Shown here in pieces: positions 50,653 to 58,779 of a stretch of 64,000 nt of DNA; positions within the stretch are counted from its first letter, which is position 1; each line of letters begins with the position of its first letter. A program made the position numbers and the translations under genes. The stretch spans positions 16,622 to 80,621 of the forward strand of contig CAUSKK010000011.1 in the NCBI GenBank assembly GCA_963532425.1, read 5' to 3'. This DNA is from CAUSKK01 sp963532425 (GTDB taxonomy: Bacteria; Pseudomonadota; Gammaproteobacteria; Cardiobacteriales; Cardiobacteriaceae). The notes under the pieces are model-generated. The model did not search any database and was not told where the DNA came from. It saw only the letters and a program-made list of their open reading frames with translations.

Positions 50653-51489
50653 CTAGGCCGCCAGCCGTTGGAGCCACAAAGCCGCTTCCCTGTTGCCGGC
50701 GCGGGCCTGCTCCTGCAGGGCTTCCCGCCAGCCGTCGGCCTCTTCCGCCGGCAGCAGAACGCTGGCCAGCGCCAGGGCCGGGGCCGGCGGCGCATCGCTA
50801 CCCAGAGCCCAGGACAGTTGCAGCCGTAGCCAATTGTCCTCGGCCGGGCCCCAGCGCCCGTCCAGGGCCAGCCGCAGCACCTCCCAGGCGGCCGCCCCAT
50901 CGCCACTCTGGGCCGCCGTGGCCAGCTGGGCCCGACGCTTCGCCAAATTAGCCCCAACCGGCGGCGCCGGCACCCGGTCAAGCCAGCCCCGGGCCTCCCA
51001 ATCGGCCAGCCGGGCCCGCAACGCCTTCATGGGAATCAGAAAGGTGCCCGCGTCGTCGTCGCTGGCCGGAACGGCCGGGTCAAGCAGGCCCTGACTATCC
51101 CAGTCGTCCAGCATCCGTTGCACCTCCGCCGAAGCCTCGGCGGCGTTCACCTGCTCCTCGGGCGGGGTCGTCAGAGTCTCCCACTGGGAAAACAGCAGGC
51201 CGGCCTCCAGCAGCTCATTCAGAGCCTCACTGCCGGCCGGTTCGGCCTCTCGGGCAATGCCGGCGTCCAGAAAGGCATCGACGGCCCGCCCCCAATCCAA
51301 CGGCTGGCCCAGCCGCCCATCGCGGTAGATTTCACCGAGACGGTAGTAGGCCGGGCCGGAACCGGCGGCGGCGGCCCGTTCATAGAGGCGCAGCGCTTCG
51401 GCCGGGTGGCCGGCGGCCTCGGCGGCCCGGGCGGCGGCGTAGTGGCGGCGGGCCGGGTGCAAACGCTTGAAAAAATCAGCTAGGGACAT
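50653..51489 (-). CDS. Sel1-like repeat protein
   Basis: A 278-residue protein. Residues ~18-90 contain TPR/Sel1-like helical repeats (ARAAEAAGHPAEALRLYERAAAAGSGPAYYRLGEIYRDGRLGQPLDWGRAVDAFLDAGIA). The remainder is helical, with no other motif. Sel1 proteins are scaffold or signalling adaptors; the partner is unknown. No signal peptide, so cytoplasmic. The start at 51489 has AGGAG; the longer frame to 51510 is rejected. A second Sel1 gene is cut by the right edge of the window (63779 onward). Confidence 0.75.
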   Translation of the reverse strand: MSLADFFKRLHPARRHYAAARAAEAAGHPAEALRLYERAAAAGSGPAYYRLGEIYRDGRLGQPLDWGRAVDAFLDAGIAREAEPAGSEALNELLEAGLLFSQWETLTTPPEEQVNAAEASAEVQRMLDDWDSQGLLDPAVPASDDDAGTFLIPMKALRARLADWEARGWLDRVPAPPVGANLAKRRAQLATAAQSGDGAAAWEVLRLALDGRWGPAEDNWLRLQLSWALGSDAPPAPALALASVLLPAEEADGWREALQEQARAGNREAALWLQRLAA

Positions 51490-52634
51490 GGTTTCTCCTG
51501 GGTAAAGCAAAATTTAGAAAACGCCCATTCTAACGGACGGGCCGAAGCGCTTCGGTTTATCCGGACTTGCAGAACGAAGCGCTTCATTCGTTTGGCTAGG
51601 CATTGATTGGCTGACCCCGGCCCGAGCAGAGCGAAGCGCTTCAAACTAGGAAGACCGTTTCCAACAAAGCGCTTCCTTTTTCAGGTAGAAAATCCAGCCG
51701 TTCAGCCGACAGAATCTTTTCTTCCAGAGCGAAGCGCTTCGTTGCTGAGCTCGCTAGAAGCGCTTCCCCTTTGCTGGCGTTGGATTGAAGCGCTTCGGTG
51801 TGGGCTTTCAGCTTCGCCCCGGCCCGACCAGAAACGCCATTCGTCAGGATTAGGACGTTTCCCATTGGGCTATCAATCGGAAGCGCTTCCCTAGTCCCCA
51901 GCCGAAGCGCTTCGACCCAAAGGCAATGAAAAAACGGTTCGGCCCGTTAGCACCGCCCGCCGGGATTGCCAGCCCTGGGGGAGCGCTTCGGTTTGCTTTC
52001 TATCTCCAGAAGCCGAAGCGCTTCGATTTCAGAACGAGCTTTGCACCGGATTTCCGGGGGCAGCGCTTTTTTCTTTTGAGTTAGGCCGTGGGCGGGCCGA
52101 TGGGAAACAGAATGAAGCACTTCACCGGCCGAACTTTCTATTCCCAACTCGAAGCGCTTTCTCATCTGGTTGTCCATGGCTCGGGCCGGGGTGGACTCTT
52201 TCCCTCCACTCCGAAGCGCTCCCCCTTTTGGGCCGGTGCTTGGATTGAAGCGCTTCGGCGTTAAGGCCCAGAGGGGAGCGCTTCGGCTCGGATAGCTTTT
52301 CTTTCTAGCTCTAAAAGCTGAAGCGCTTCACCGACTGGGCTTGTCGGAAGCGCTTCATCAAAAACCGTCTTTTGGAGCGGGCTAGTCTGACTCAAACAGG
52401 CAAAGGGAAGCGCTTCGCCCGGCAGTCCCGGGAAATGTCTTCTTGCCAAGGGAAACGGGGTTTATTAGCCAGCCGGAAGCGCTCCCCTTTTTATCTTCTG
52501 GCCAGCTCAGACGTAAAGAGACCGAACGCTCCCTCGCCGCCCGGGCGGACATAAAAAAAACCGAGCTCGGCTCGGTTATGGGGGGAAGCGCTTCGGCTCT
52601 GGGCGCCGGCCGGAAGCGCTTCGCCGGCTGGCCA
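51490..52634. repeat. GAAGCGCTTC palindrome block G
   Basis: 1.14 kb between the Sel1 gene and the flavoreductase gene (both minus). Roughly eighteen exact palindromes and many near copies, with no supportable gene. It includes the flavoreductase terminator at its right end. Confidence 0.88.
52553..52576 (-). terminator. Terminator of the iron-linked operon
   Basis: On the minus strand ACCGAG-CCGAG-CTCGGT followed by TTTTTTTT, about 60 bp past the flavoreductase stop; not palindrome-derived. Confidence 0.75.
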
Positions 52635-53927
52635 TTAGTAGGTGTCGAAGTGCAACCGCTGTTCTTCCTGCAGGCGCTGGTATTCCGCCGCCCCCAGCAG
52701 TTCCACCAGCACCTGGCCGCAGCCGGAACCCAGCCGCTGGCTGCTGCCGCAGATGTAGATATGGGCGCCGGCGGCCAGCAGTGTTCGCAGCTCGTCGCCA
52801 TTGGCCGCCAGCAGCTGCTGCACGTAGCGCCGGTCGCCGCCCCGGCTGAAGCAGCGGTCGAGGCGGCCGATGACGCCGGCGGCCTGGAGTTCTGCCAGCG
52901 GCTCCCCATAGATGTTGTCCCGCTCCGGCGACCGTTCACCGAAGATAAGCCAATGTTTCAGCCGGTGTTTTTGCGCCGGGAAGCGCCGCTCCATCTTTTC
53001 TAAAACCCCCAGCAGGCCGGCCAGACCGCTGCCACTGGCCAGCAGAATCAGCGGCACCGGCTCCACTGGAAGGGCCGCCACCGGGTGTTCCAACGGCAGC
53101 AGGGGCAGGGTGTCGCCGAGCTGCCAGTGCTGCGTCAGATAGGTGGAAGCCAGGCCGCCGCTGCCGTCCGGCCGCCGCTGCCAGCGCACCAGCAGATGCA
53201 GATTGGCCGCCCCATTTAGACCGAAGCCGGCCACCGAATACTGTCGCCCCACCGGCCCGGCCGGCCCCGGCACCCGCAGTTCCACCAGGGCACAGTCGGC
53301 GGGCAGCTCGCAGCTGAGGCCCAGGTAGTAGAGGGGGAATTCGCTGCCGGGATTCAACAGCCGCCGCTCCAGCAGCGTCGCCGGCCGCGTTTCCGGCAGC
53401 AGACCGGCCAATTCCTGATTCAGAGCAGTGGCCAGCTGGGCCTGCCAGCGCTGTAGCGTCTCCTCATTAAGGTTATCCACCAGAGTCAGCGGACTGGCCG
53501 GTAGGGCCCCGTTCATCTGGAGCGCCTCGTCCAGCATCTTGCCGAAGTGGCAGAAGTCCTCGTAGCGCCGGTCGCCCAGGGCCAGCAGGTGGTAGCGGGT
53601 GCCGGCCAAATCCACCAGCTGCCGCAGCCGCGCGATGAATTTGCGGCCGTTGTCCGGCGGGTCGCCGGTGCCGGTGGTGCTGGCGATGATAATCAGCTGG
53701 CGGCCCTGGAGCTGTTCCAGCTGGCCCGCCAGCTCGTCCAGGCCGTGGCAGGGGAAGGCCAGGGTCTTCGCCAGTTTTTCGGCGATGTGGCGCCCCTGGC
53801 CGCTCTGGCTGGCGTAGAGAATGAAGCTGGGGCCGGCCAGCGCGCGGCGCCCCCAGCGGCGGTGAAAATAGTAGAGCCAGGCCAGCAGTTGCAGGCCCAG
53901 CAGTAGCAATGCCCAGAATTTAGCCAT
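52635..53927 (-). CDS. Membrane-anchored flavodoxin/NADPH reductase (sulfite-reductase-like)
   Basis: A 430-residue protein. One N-terminal membrane helix (WALLLLGLQLLAWLYYF) leads into a flavodoxin-like FMN domain (FILYASQSGQGRHIAEKLA; STTGTGDPPDN; LALGDRRYEDFCHFGKMLD). A ferredoxin-NADP reductase-like FAD/NADPH domain follows (RQYSVAG for FAD; LILLASGSGLAGLLGVLE; IFGERSPERDNIYGEPL; YICGSS). This is the diflavin architecture of CysJ, cytochrome P450 reductase and related enzymes. With the adjacent PepSY-type protein it could pass electrons from NADPH across the membrane to reduce iron chelates. It overlaps that gene by ATGA. Confidence 0.9.
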   Translation of the reverse strand: MAKFWALLLLGLQLLAWLYYFHRRWGRRALAGPSFILYASQSGQGRHIAEKLAKTLAFPCHGLDELAGQLEQLQGRQLIIIASTTGTGDPPDNGRKFIARLRQLVDLAGTRYHLLALGDRRYEDFCHFGKMLDEALQMNGALPASPLTLVDNLNEETLQRWQAQLATALNQELAGLLPETRPATLLERRLLNPGSEFPLYYLGLSCELPADCALVELRVPGPAGPVGRQYSVAGFGLNGAANLHLLVRWQRRPDGSGGLASTYLTQHWQLGDTLPLLPLEHPVAALPVEPVPLILLASGSGLAGLLGVLEKMERRFPAQKHRLKHWLIFGERSPERDNIYGEPLAELQAAGVIGRLDRCFSRGGDRRYVQQLLAANGDELRTLLAAGAHIYICGSSQRLGSGCGQVLVELLGAAEYQRLQEEQRLHFDTY

Positions 53928-54529
53928 CAGTAGTGGATACCGTAGAGAATGAGAAATAGGGGAATGGTCAGGCCGCTGCTGAGCCACAGCCAGGTGCTGG
54001 GCCGGCCGCGGCGGTAGTAAACCAGCAGCACCAGGCCGCTGGCCGTAACCACCAGGGTGAGCAGAGCGACGATGTCCATGAAGCGGGCCCAGGCCGGCGA
54101 CACGTGGCGGCCCTTGTGCAGATTATTCATAAAGGTGATAAGCCCCTCCCGCTGGCTCTGGTATTCCACCGCGCGGCTTTCGCTGTCGATGACCAGGGTG
54201 GCTTCGCTGCCCGGCCCCTTATATTCCAGAATAATTTCCGGGTAATTCACCTTCATCTGGTAGCTGCTCAGGGGGTAATCGCTGTGCGCCGCCAGCCAGG
54301 CGGTCAAATCCTTGGCCAGGGCCGGCACCGGCGCGTTCGGGTCGTCGCTCAGGGCCGGCAGCGGCAGGGTCGCCGGCACTTCTCCCGCCCATTCCTTCTT
54401 CACTGGCTCCTCCTTGAACCAGCCGTGATTCATCACCAGGCCGGTGAAGGCGAAAAAACTCAGCACCAACAAAAGAAAAGCGCCCAGAACCCAGTGGGCC
54501 AGGCGCATAAAGCCGTAGAAACGCTCCAT
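53927..54529 (-). CDS. PepSY-type inner-membrane protein
   Basis: A 200-residue protein with an N-terminal helix (HWVLGAFLLLVLSFFAFTGLVMNHGWF), a periplasmic PepSY-like domain (about 35-150, EATLVIDSESRAVEYQSQREGLITFMNNLHKGRH) and two C-terminal helices. Histidines in the first helix and in NNLHKGRH are typical of the heme-binding PepSY_TM group. It sits between DUF4198 and flavoreductase genes with four-base overlaps or adjacency on both sides. Confidence 0.83.
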   Translation of the reverse strand: MERFYGFMRLAHWVLGAFLLLVLSFFAFTGLVMNHGWFKEEPVKKEWAGEVPATLPLPALSDDPNAPVPALAKDLTAWLAAHSDYPLSSYQMKVNYPEIILEYKGPGSEATLVIDSESRAVEYQSQREGLITFMNNLHKGRHVSPAWARFMDIVALLTLVVTASGLVLLVYYRRGRPSTWLWLSSGLTIPLFLILYGIHY

Positions 54530-55323
54530 CAGAGGGGCAGCACTTCCAGAGCGGTGGTGTAGGTGTAATGGGCGTCGATGGGTTCGCCGAGCACCGGCGA
54601 TTTATCCTTGTGGGACAGGCCCAGCCAGTAGAGGCCCGGCCCCGGCCACTGGATTTTCACCAGCCCGTCGCCGTCGCTGGTGAATTTAATGAAGTTATTT
54701 TCCCGGTAGCGCATGGGGTCGCGGGCGATTTCCACCTCCGCATTCGCCAGCGGCTTGCCGTTGTAGAGCACGCGGAATTCCGCCTCTTCGCCGCTGTAGA
54801 GCTCGTTGGGGTGGGTTATGAACTCCAAATCCAGGCCCTGCTCCGCCGGTTTCAGCTGCTCCTGGGTTGGTTCCCCCAGGGTGGCGAAGGTTTCCACCTG
54901 GAAGTAGCGGTGGGTTAATTTCTTGCGCTCCTTATCCTTCAGGGGCTCTTCTTTTTTGAATTTTTCCGTGCTGTCGCGCCAGCGTTTCTCCTCGCCGTTC
55001 TCGTCGTAGTTGAACTGGATTTCGTCGGTGATGTCGCTGAAGCGGTAGGTGCCCTTCTCCTTCAGCGGCATCTCGTAGCTGGTGCGCAGCTTGCCGGCCA
55101 CCAGATTTTCCTTCTCCAGCTCTTTGCCGCTGGGGCTGTAGGCGTGCAGGTTTTCCGGCTTGCGGCCCCGGTGGTTTACGTCAAAGGGGAAATCGGCGGC
55201 ACCGTGGTCGATGAGAATGATGTCCTCGTCGCCGGCGAACTGGGTGGAGCTGGGCCGCACCCAGATGTTATGGGCTGATGCGCCAAGGCTGAACAGCAGG
55301 GCCAGGGGCAGTAATTTTTTCAT
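54529..55323 (-). CDS. DUF4198-family periplasmic protein
   Basis: A 264-residue secreted protein. A short signal peptide (MKKLLPLALLFSLGASA) is followed by HNIWVRPSSTQFAGDEDIILIDHGAADFPFD, the mature N-terminus of the DUF4198 (cobalt/nickel or iron-uptake-associated) family. The C-terminal half is an Ig-like domain (LYSGEEAEFRVLYNGKPLANAEVEIA). A charged insertion rich in Lys/Glu sits near residue 120. The start at 55323 has TTGGAGG. It ends exactly where the PepSY gene starts (shared base 54529). Confidence 0.85.
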   Translation of the reverse strand: MKKLLPLALLFSLGASAHNIWVRPSSTQFAGDEDIILIDHGAADFPFDVNHRGRKPENLHAYSPSGKELEKENLVAGKLRTSYEMPLKEKGTYRFSDITDEIQFNYDENGEEKRWRDSTEKFKKEEPLKDKERKKLTHRYFQVETFATLGEPTQEQLKPAEQGLDLEFITHPNELYSGEEAEFRVLYNGKPLANAEVEIARDPMRYRENNFIKFTSDGDGLVKIQWPGPGLYWLGLSHKDKSPVLGEPIDAHYTYTTALEVLPL

Positions 55324-55335
55324 GGGTTCCTCCAA

Positions 55336-55845
55336 TTAGGGCTTGATGGTCAGGCTAATGTCGCCCAGTTCGCTTTTGCCGGCGGCCTTGGCGCTGGTTT
55401 CCCCGCTCAGGGGCAGCTTGAAGGGAATGGACACCCGCTCGGTGCCGCCCTCTTCCCGGGTGGCTTCAATTTGCAGGGTGTAATCGCCCTCCTTCAGCTT
55501 GGCCAGCTGTTCGGCCTTGATTTCGATGCTGTGGCTGCCGGGCTTCCGGGTGGCGCCGGAAACAGCGTCGGGAATGGGGTCAAGGCTGCGGCCGCCCTTA
55601 CGCCACCAGTTGCGCAAATCCTTGAGCCACTTCAGGCCGCGCTTGGGATTTTCCGCGTTGCCCTTCACGTTGTACCAGACGAAGAGATGTTCCACCAGCT
55701 TGCGGTCGCTGCCCTCAATCCAGCCGGCCACGTAGGGCCGGTGATAGTCGGCAATTTTGAGCTCCGGCAGGGTCAGGTCGATTTTCATTTCCAGGGCGCC
55801 GGCGCTGGCGCTGGCGAGCAGGAGGCCGATTAGTAGTTTCTTCAT
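55336..55845 (-). CDS. DUF2271-family periplasmic protein
   Basis: A 169-residue secreted protein with a signal peptide (MKKLLIGLLLASASAGA). The DUF2271 core contains IADYHRPYVAGWIEGSDRKLVEHLFVWYNVKG and the DAVSGATRKPG loop. DUF2271 genes are repeatedly found with DUF4198, PepSY and a diflavin reductase in iron-uptake loci, which is exactly the order here (DUF2271-DUF4198-PepSY-reductase, all minus). The first gene of the operon, with a 12-bp gap to DUF4198. Confidence 0.87.
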   Translation of the reverse strand: MKKLLIGLLLASASAGALEMKIDLTLPELKIADYHRPYVAGWIEGSDRKLVEHLFVWYNVKGNAENPKRGLKWLKDLRNWWRKGGRSLDPIPDAVSGATRKPGSHSIEIKAEQLAKLKEGDYTLQIEATREEGGTERVSIPFKLPLSGETSAKAAGKSELGDISLTIKP

Positions 55846-55886
55846 GGGTTTTCCTTGTTATGAAATGGCGGCCAATACTAGTTTAT

Positions 55887-55903
55887 TTGCGAAGCGTTCG
55901 CAA
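55887..55903. promoter_or_regulatory. Palindrome in a divergent promoter region
   Basis: TTGCGAA-GCG-TTCGCAA, a 7-bp perfect inverted repeat with a 3-bp centre between the divergent DUF2271 operon and the gene at 55948. It could be an operator. It does not match the Fur consensus. Confidence 0.35.
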
Positions 55904-55947
55904 TTAACACCGACGCTATACTGGCCGCTTTTTCACCGAGGATTGCA

Positions 55948-56520
55948 ATGAAACGAATTTTTCTCCTGCTCGGCCTGCTGGCAACGCGGGCCCGGGCCGA
56001 CGAAAGCCGCTATCAAATCGACGACCTCTATCCCGGCCTGAGTCTGGACCAGGCCCGCGACCGGCTCGAGAGTCGCTATCCCGAGCTACGGTGGCAGGCG
56101 CTGGATTTGGAAAAAAGCCGGCTCATTGTGGTAACGGCGCCGGGCATGGCCCCGGAGGAGCGGTTTTATCTGGTGCTGCGCCGCCACCCCATCGACGGGC
56201 GCCAGCTCAGCGAATTTATCAGCGTGGTGCGCTGGGAACGGGCCGATGACAGCAGCGCCTTCCGAACACTGGAAAGCTACGCCCGGGAACGGTTCGGCGA
56301 ACCCAGCTTTCAGGAGGCCGACCGGCTGAGCTGGTGTGCCCAGCCCATCGGCTCCGCCTGCCGCTGGCCGGGGGTGGTGGCCCAGCTGGAACGGGGCCCG
56401 GGCCTGCTCGGCCCGGAACGGCGGGTGGCCCTGGAGGTGAGCCGCCTCGACTATGACTATCACGCCGAGGTCGCCGCCGTCCGGAAAAGTCAGTCGGGGC
56501 TATTCCGGAGCGGCCGCTAG
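55948..56520 (+). CDS. Secreted hypothetical protein
   Basis: A 190-residue protein with a signal peptide (MKRIFLLLGLLATRARA). It then has a mixed alpha/beta domain: YPGLSLDQARDRLESRYPELRWQALD, RLIVVTAPGMAPEERFYLVL, FRTLESYARERFGEP. Cys residues in SWCAQPIGSACRW may form a disulfide. I do not recognise a family. It is monocistronic, divergent from the DUF2271 operon. Confidence 0.7.
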   Translation: MKRIFLLLGLLATRARADESRYQIDDLYPGLSLDQARDRLESRYPELRWQALDLEKSRLIVVTAPGMAPEERFYLVLRRHPIDGRQLSEFISVVRWERADDSSAFRTLESYARERFGEPSFQEADRLSWCAQPIGSACRWPGVVAQLERGPGLLGPERRVALEVSRLDYDYHAEVAAVRKSQSGLFRSGR

Positions 56521-56781
56521 GGGGAAGCGCTTCGTTTCACGGGGTGCAGAAAGGGGAAGCGCTTCCCCTCTGGTGGGCCGGTGATGATTGGGCGGCCGGG
56601 GGGAAGCGCTTCGGTTTTTAGGCCGGCGGTGATTTTCGGCAAAGGGGAGCGCTTCGCCGCGAGCCTTTAGGTTCTGGAGCGAAGCGCTTCGTTTTATCGG
56701 GTCTCAGGGAATGAAGCGCTTCCTTCCGGGAGGCAAAAAAGCCGGGCATTAAACCTGGCTTTGGCGATGGGCAGGAACGGC
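56521..56781. repeat. GAAGCGCTTC palindrome block H
   Basis: 260 bp between convergent genes with about six exact palindromes and a terminator; no gene. Confidence 0.85.
56735..56762 (-). terminator. Terminator of the DUF924 operon
   Basis: On the minus strand GCCAGG-TTTAATG-CCCGGC followed by TTTTTT, about 20 bp past the DUF924 stop (one mismatch in the stem). Confidence 0.65.
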
Positions 56782-57321
56782 CTAGGCCAGCCGGCCGCCG
56801 TTGAGCAGATATTGAATTTCCGCCGAGGTGCTGGGGCGGCCGAGCAGGGCGTTACGCTGGGGATAGCGGCCGAAGCGCTCGATGATGGCCCGGTGGCTGT
56901 CGGCCAGGGCTAGGATTTTATCGGTCGTCCACTCCTGGAACAGCGGCCGGGCCTGCTGGTGTAGCCACAGGCTTTCGCTGTGCATCAGCGGCAACAGCAG
57001 AAACTGGCGCTCGTGGACGCTGAGGGCGGCAATGCCGGGCTGGCGCAGGGCCTCCTGGGTCAGCACCACCGCCATGCCGTCCTGGCTGAAGGCCTGGGCA
57101 CTGCCCCGGTGCAGATGGCGGGAGAACTGGTCGAGCAGAATGATTTCCGCCCGCCGGCCGCTGAGGCTGGAACGCCAGTGGCTGAGCTCGGCCCGGGCGG
57201 CCTGCTGCCAGATGGTGTGGAAGCGTTGGCGGATTTCGGCGTCAAAATCGGCGCTCGGGTGAAACCAGTAGCTCTGGCTATTCGGGTCGAACCAGAAATT
57301 GAGAATCTGTTCGGGCGTCAT
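56782..57321 (-). CDS. DUF924-family protein
   Basis: A 179-residue protein of the DUF924 family. ILNFWFDP at the N-terminus, EIILLDQFSRHLHRGSAQAFSQDGMAV in the middle, and LLPLMHSESLWLHQQ near residue 115 are standard segments. The fold is TPR-like and the function is unknown. It overlaps the glyoxalase-like gene by four bases, so the two are co-translated. Confidence 0.9.
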   Translation of the reverse strand: MTPEQILNFWFDPNSQSYWFHPSADFDAEIRQRFHTIWQQAARAELSHWRSSLSGRRAEIILLDQFSRHLHRGSAQAFSQDGMAVVLTQEALRQPGIAALSVHERQFLLLPLMHSESLWLHQQARPLFQEWTTDKILALADSHRAIIERFGRYPQRNALLGRPSTSAEIQYLLNGGRLA

Positions 57322-57752
57322 GGGCGCTCCTGGACGAAGCGGAGCAGATAGCCGTCCGGGTCCTCCAGCATGAACTGGCGGCGGTGGCAGGGAAGCGCTT
57401 CCCCGCTGGGCACCAGCGACGCCCCCAGCGGCGGCGGCGTCGGGTCGGCACAGTGGGCCCAGCCTGGGCTTTCGGTTTCCAGGGCCTGATGGAGCTGGGG
57501 CCGGTCGGCACAGCGGCGGTAGAGCGTGTCCAGGTCGGCGACGGCGATTTCCAGCACCAGCCCCCGGCCACAGGGATAGGTCGCCGGGGCGGCCGGGTCG
57601 CAGCGCAGTTGCAGCCGGGCTCCCTCGCGCCGGAGCCGGGCGGCCTGGCCGTCGGCGCGCAGGGCCTGCAGCCGGAAGCCACAGAGATAGCAGTAGAAAT
57701 CCAGGCTGATGGCCAGGTCGCTGACCAGCAGTTCGGGGAGAATATGGGTCAT
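57318..57752 (-). CDS. Glyoxalase/bleomycin-resistance-type (VOC) protein
   Basis: A 144-residue vicinal-oxygen-chelate fold protein: PELLVSDLAISLDFYCYLCGF opens the first beta-alpha-beta unit, GLVLEIAVADLDTLYRRCAD the second, and MLEDPDGYLLRFVQERP closes with the metal-ligand Glu/Asp region. Such small VOC proteins include bleomycin-resistance and glyoxalase-like enzymes. One palindrome is in frame (SGEALPCH). The start at 57752 gives the normal N-terminus; the much longer frame upstream is antisense to the exporter gene and rejected. Confidence 0.85.
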   Translation of the reverse strand: MTHILPELLVSDLAISLDFYCYLCGFRLQALRADGQAARLRREGARLQLRCDPAAPATYPCGRGLVLEIAVADLDTLYRRCADRPQLHQALETESPGWAHCADPTPPPLGASLVPSGEALPCHRRQFMLEDPDGYLLRFVQERP

Positions 57753-57769
57753 GTTTTTATCCAAAAGCG

Positions 57770-58693
57770 CTAGTGTAGCCGCCGGCCCAGATACATCAAC
57801 AGCATGCCCAGCATGGCCACCAGACCGCCGCCGATGAGGCTGGGGTGCAGATGCTCGCCGAGGAACAGATAGGCCAGTAGCACGCCGGCCAGCGGTTCCA
57901 AAGTCAGATAGCCGGCGGTGGTGCCGGCGCCGAGCAGGCGCACGCCCTCGAAATACCAGGCATAGGCCAGCGAGGTGGAACCCCAGGTCAGGGCCAGCAG
58001 AGCAGCCCAGACCGCCGGCGACGCCGCCAGCAGGGCCCCATAGCCGGCCGTGCCCTCCACCAGCAGGCTCACCGGCAGCAGCAGCAGGGCGCCGAGCAGC
58101 AGCGTAGCCACGGTGGTGGTGAGGGCGTCCATGCCGCCGAGGATTTTGCGGCCGATGAGGGTGTAGGTGGTCCAGCAGACGATGCAGCCGGCCACCAGCG
58201 CTTCTCCCGGCCCGAGGCCGCCGCGCAGCAGGCTCAGCGGCTGGCCCTGGGAGACCACGACGATGGAACCGACCACCGCCAGCAGCATGCCGCCGAGAAT
58301 GAGGCCATTCAGCCGTTCGCGGAAGATGAGGGCGGCCATGAACAGGGTCAGCACCGGATTGAGGGCGAAGAGCACGGCGGCGCGGCTGGCGTCGATGTAA
58401 CGCATGCCGTACATGAAGCAGATGGTGTAGATGACGATGCCGCTCAGGGCCGCCAGGGCCAGGCCGCCCCACTGGCGCCAGTTCAGCTTCAGCAGATTGC
58501 GCACCCGGCGCAGATGGTGAAGCCAGAGGAGCAGGGCCCCGGCGGCGAGGAAAAAGCGCAGACAGGCGGCGCTGATGGGCGGCAGGGCGGTGCTGACGAT
58601 TTTCGCCCAGGAATAGGAGGCGCCCCAGAGGGCCACCATGCCGACGATGCGGCCGTAGACGCCCCAGCCCGGGGCGAGATTTGTGCTGTTCAT
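57770..58693 (-). CDS. DMT-superfamily EamA exporter
   Basis: A 307-residue inner-membrane protein with about ten predicted helices in two EamA repeats. The first begins RIVGMVALWGASYSWAKI and contains FMYGMRYIDASRAAVLFALNPVLTLFMAALIFRERLN. The second contains STSLAYAWYFEGVRLLGAGTTAGYLTLEPLAGVLLAYLFLGE. EamA proteins export amino acids or metabolites, and the substrate cannot be inferred. It precedes the VOC and DUF924 genes on the same strand (17-bp gap), so it probably leads that operon; it is divergent from an SDR gene. Confidence 0.9.
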   Translation of the reverse strand: MNSTNLAPGWGVYGRIVGMVALWGASYSWAKIVSTALPPISAACLRFFLAAGALLLWLHHLRRVRNLLKLNWRQWGGLALAALSGIVIYTICFMYGMRYIDASRAAVLFALNPVLTLFMAALIFRERLNGLILGGMLLAVVGSIVVVSQGQPLSLLRGGLGPGEALVAGCIVCWTTYTLIGRKILGGMDALTTTVATLLLGALLLLPVSLLVEGTAGYGALLAASPAVWAALLALTWGSTSLAYAWYFEGVRLLGAGTTAGYLTLEPLAGVLLAYLFLGEHLHPSLIGGGLVAMLGMLLMYLGRRLH

Positions 58694-58779
58694 AGGGTGT
58701 CCTTTGGCGGAAAAGGGCTATTTTCCCCCAGATGGGCGCTTCCTTTGGTGGACAATGGCCTTTTTCACCGGGAGAACCC

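Noticed and set aside
7348..56781. CcpA/LacI-type operator interpretation of GAAGCGCTTC
   Set aside because: The core resembles catabolite-repression boxes, but about a hundred copies clustered after gene ends cannot be single-regulator operators.
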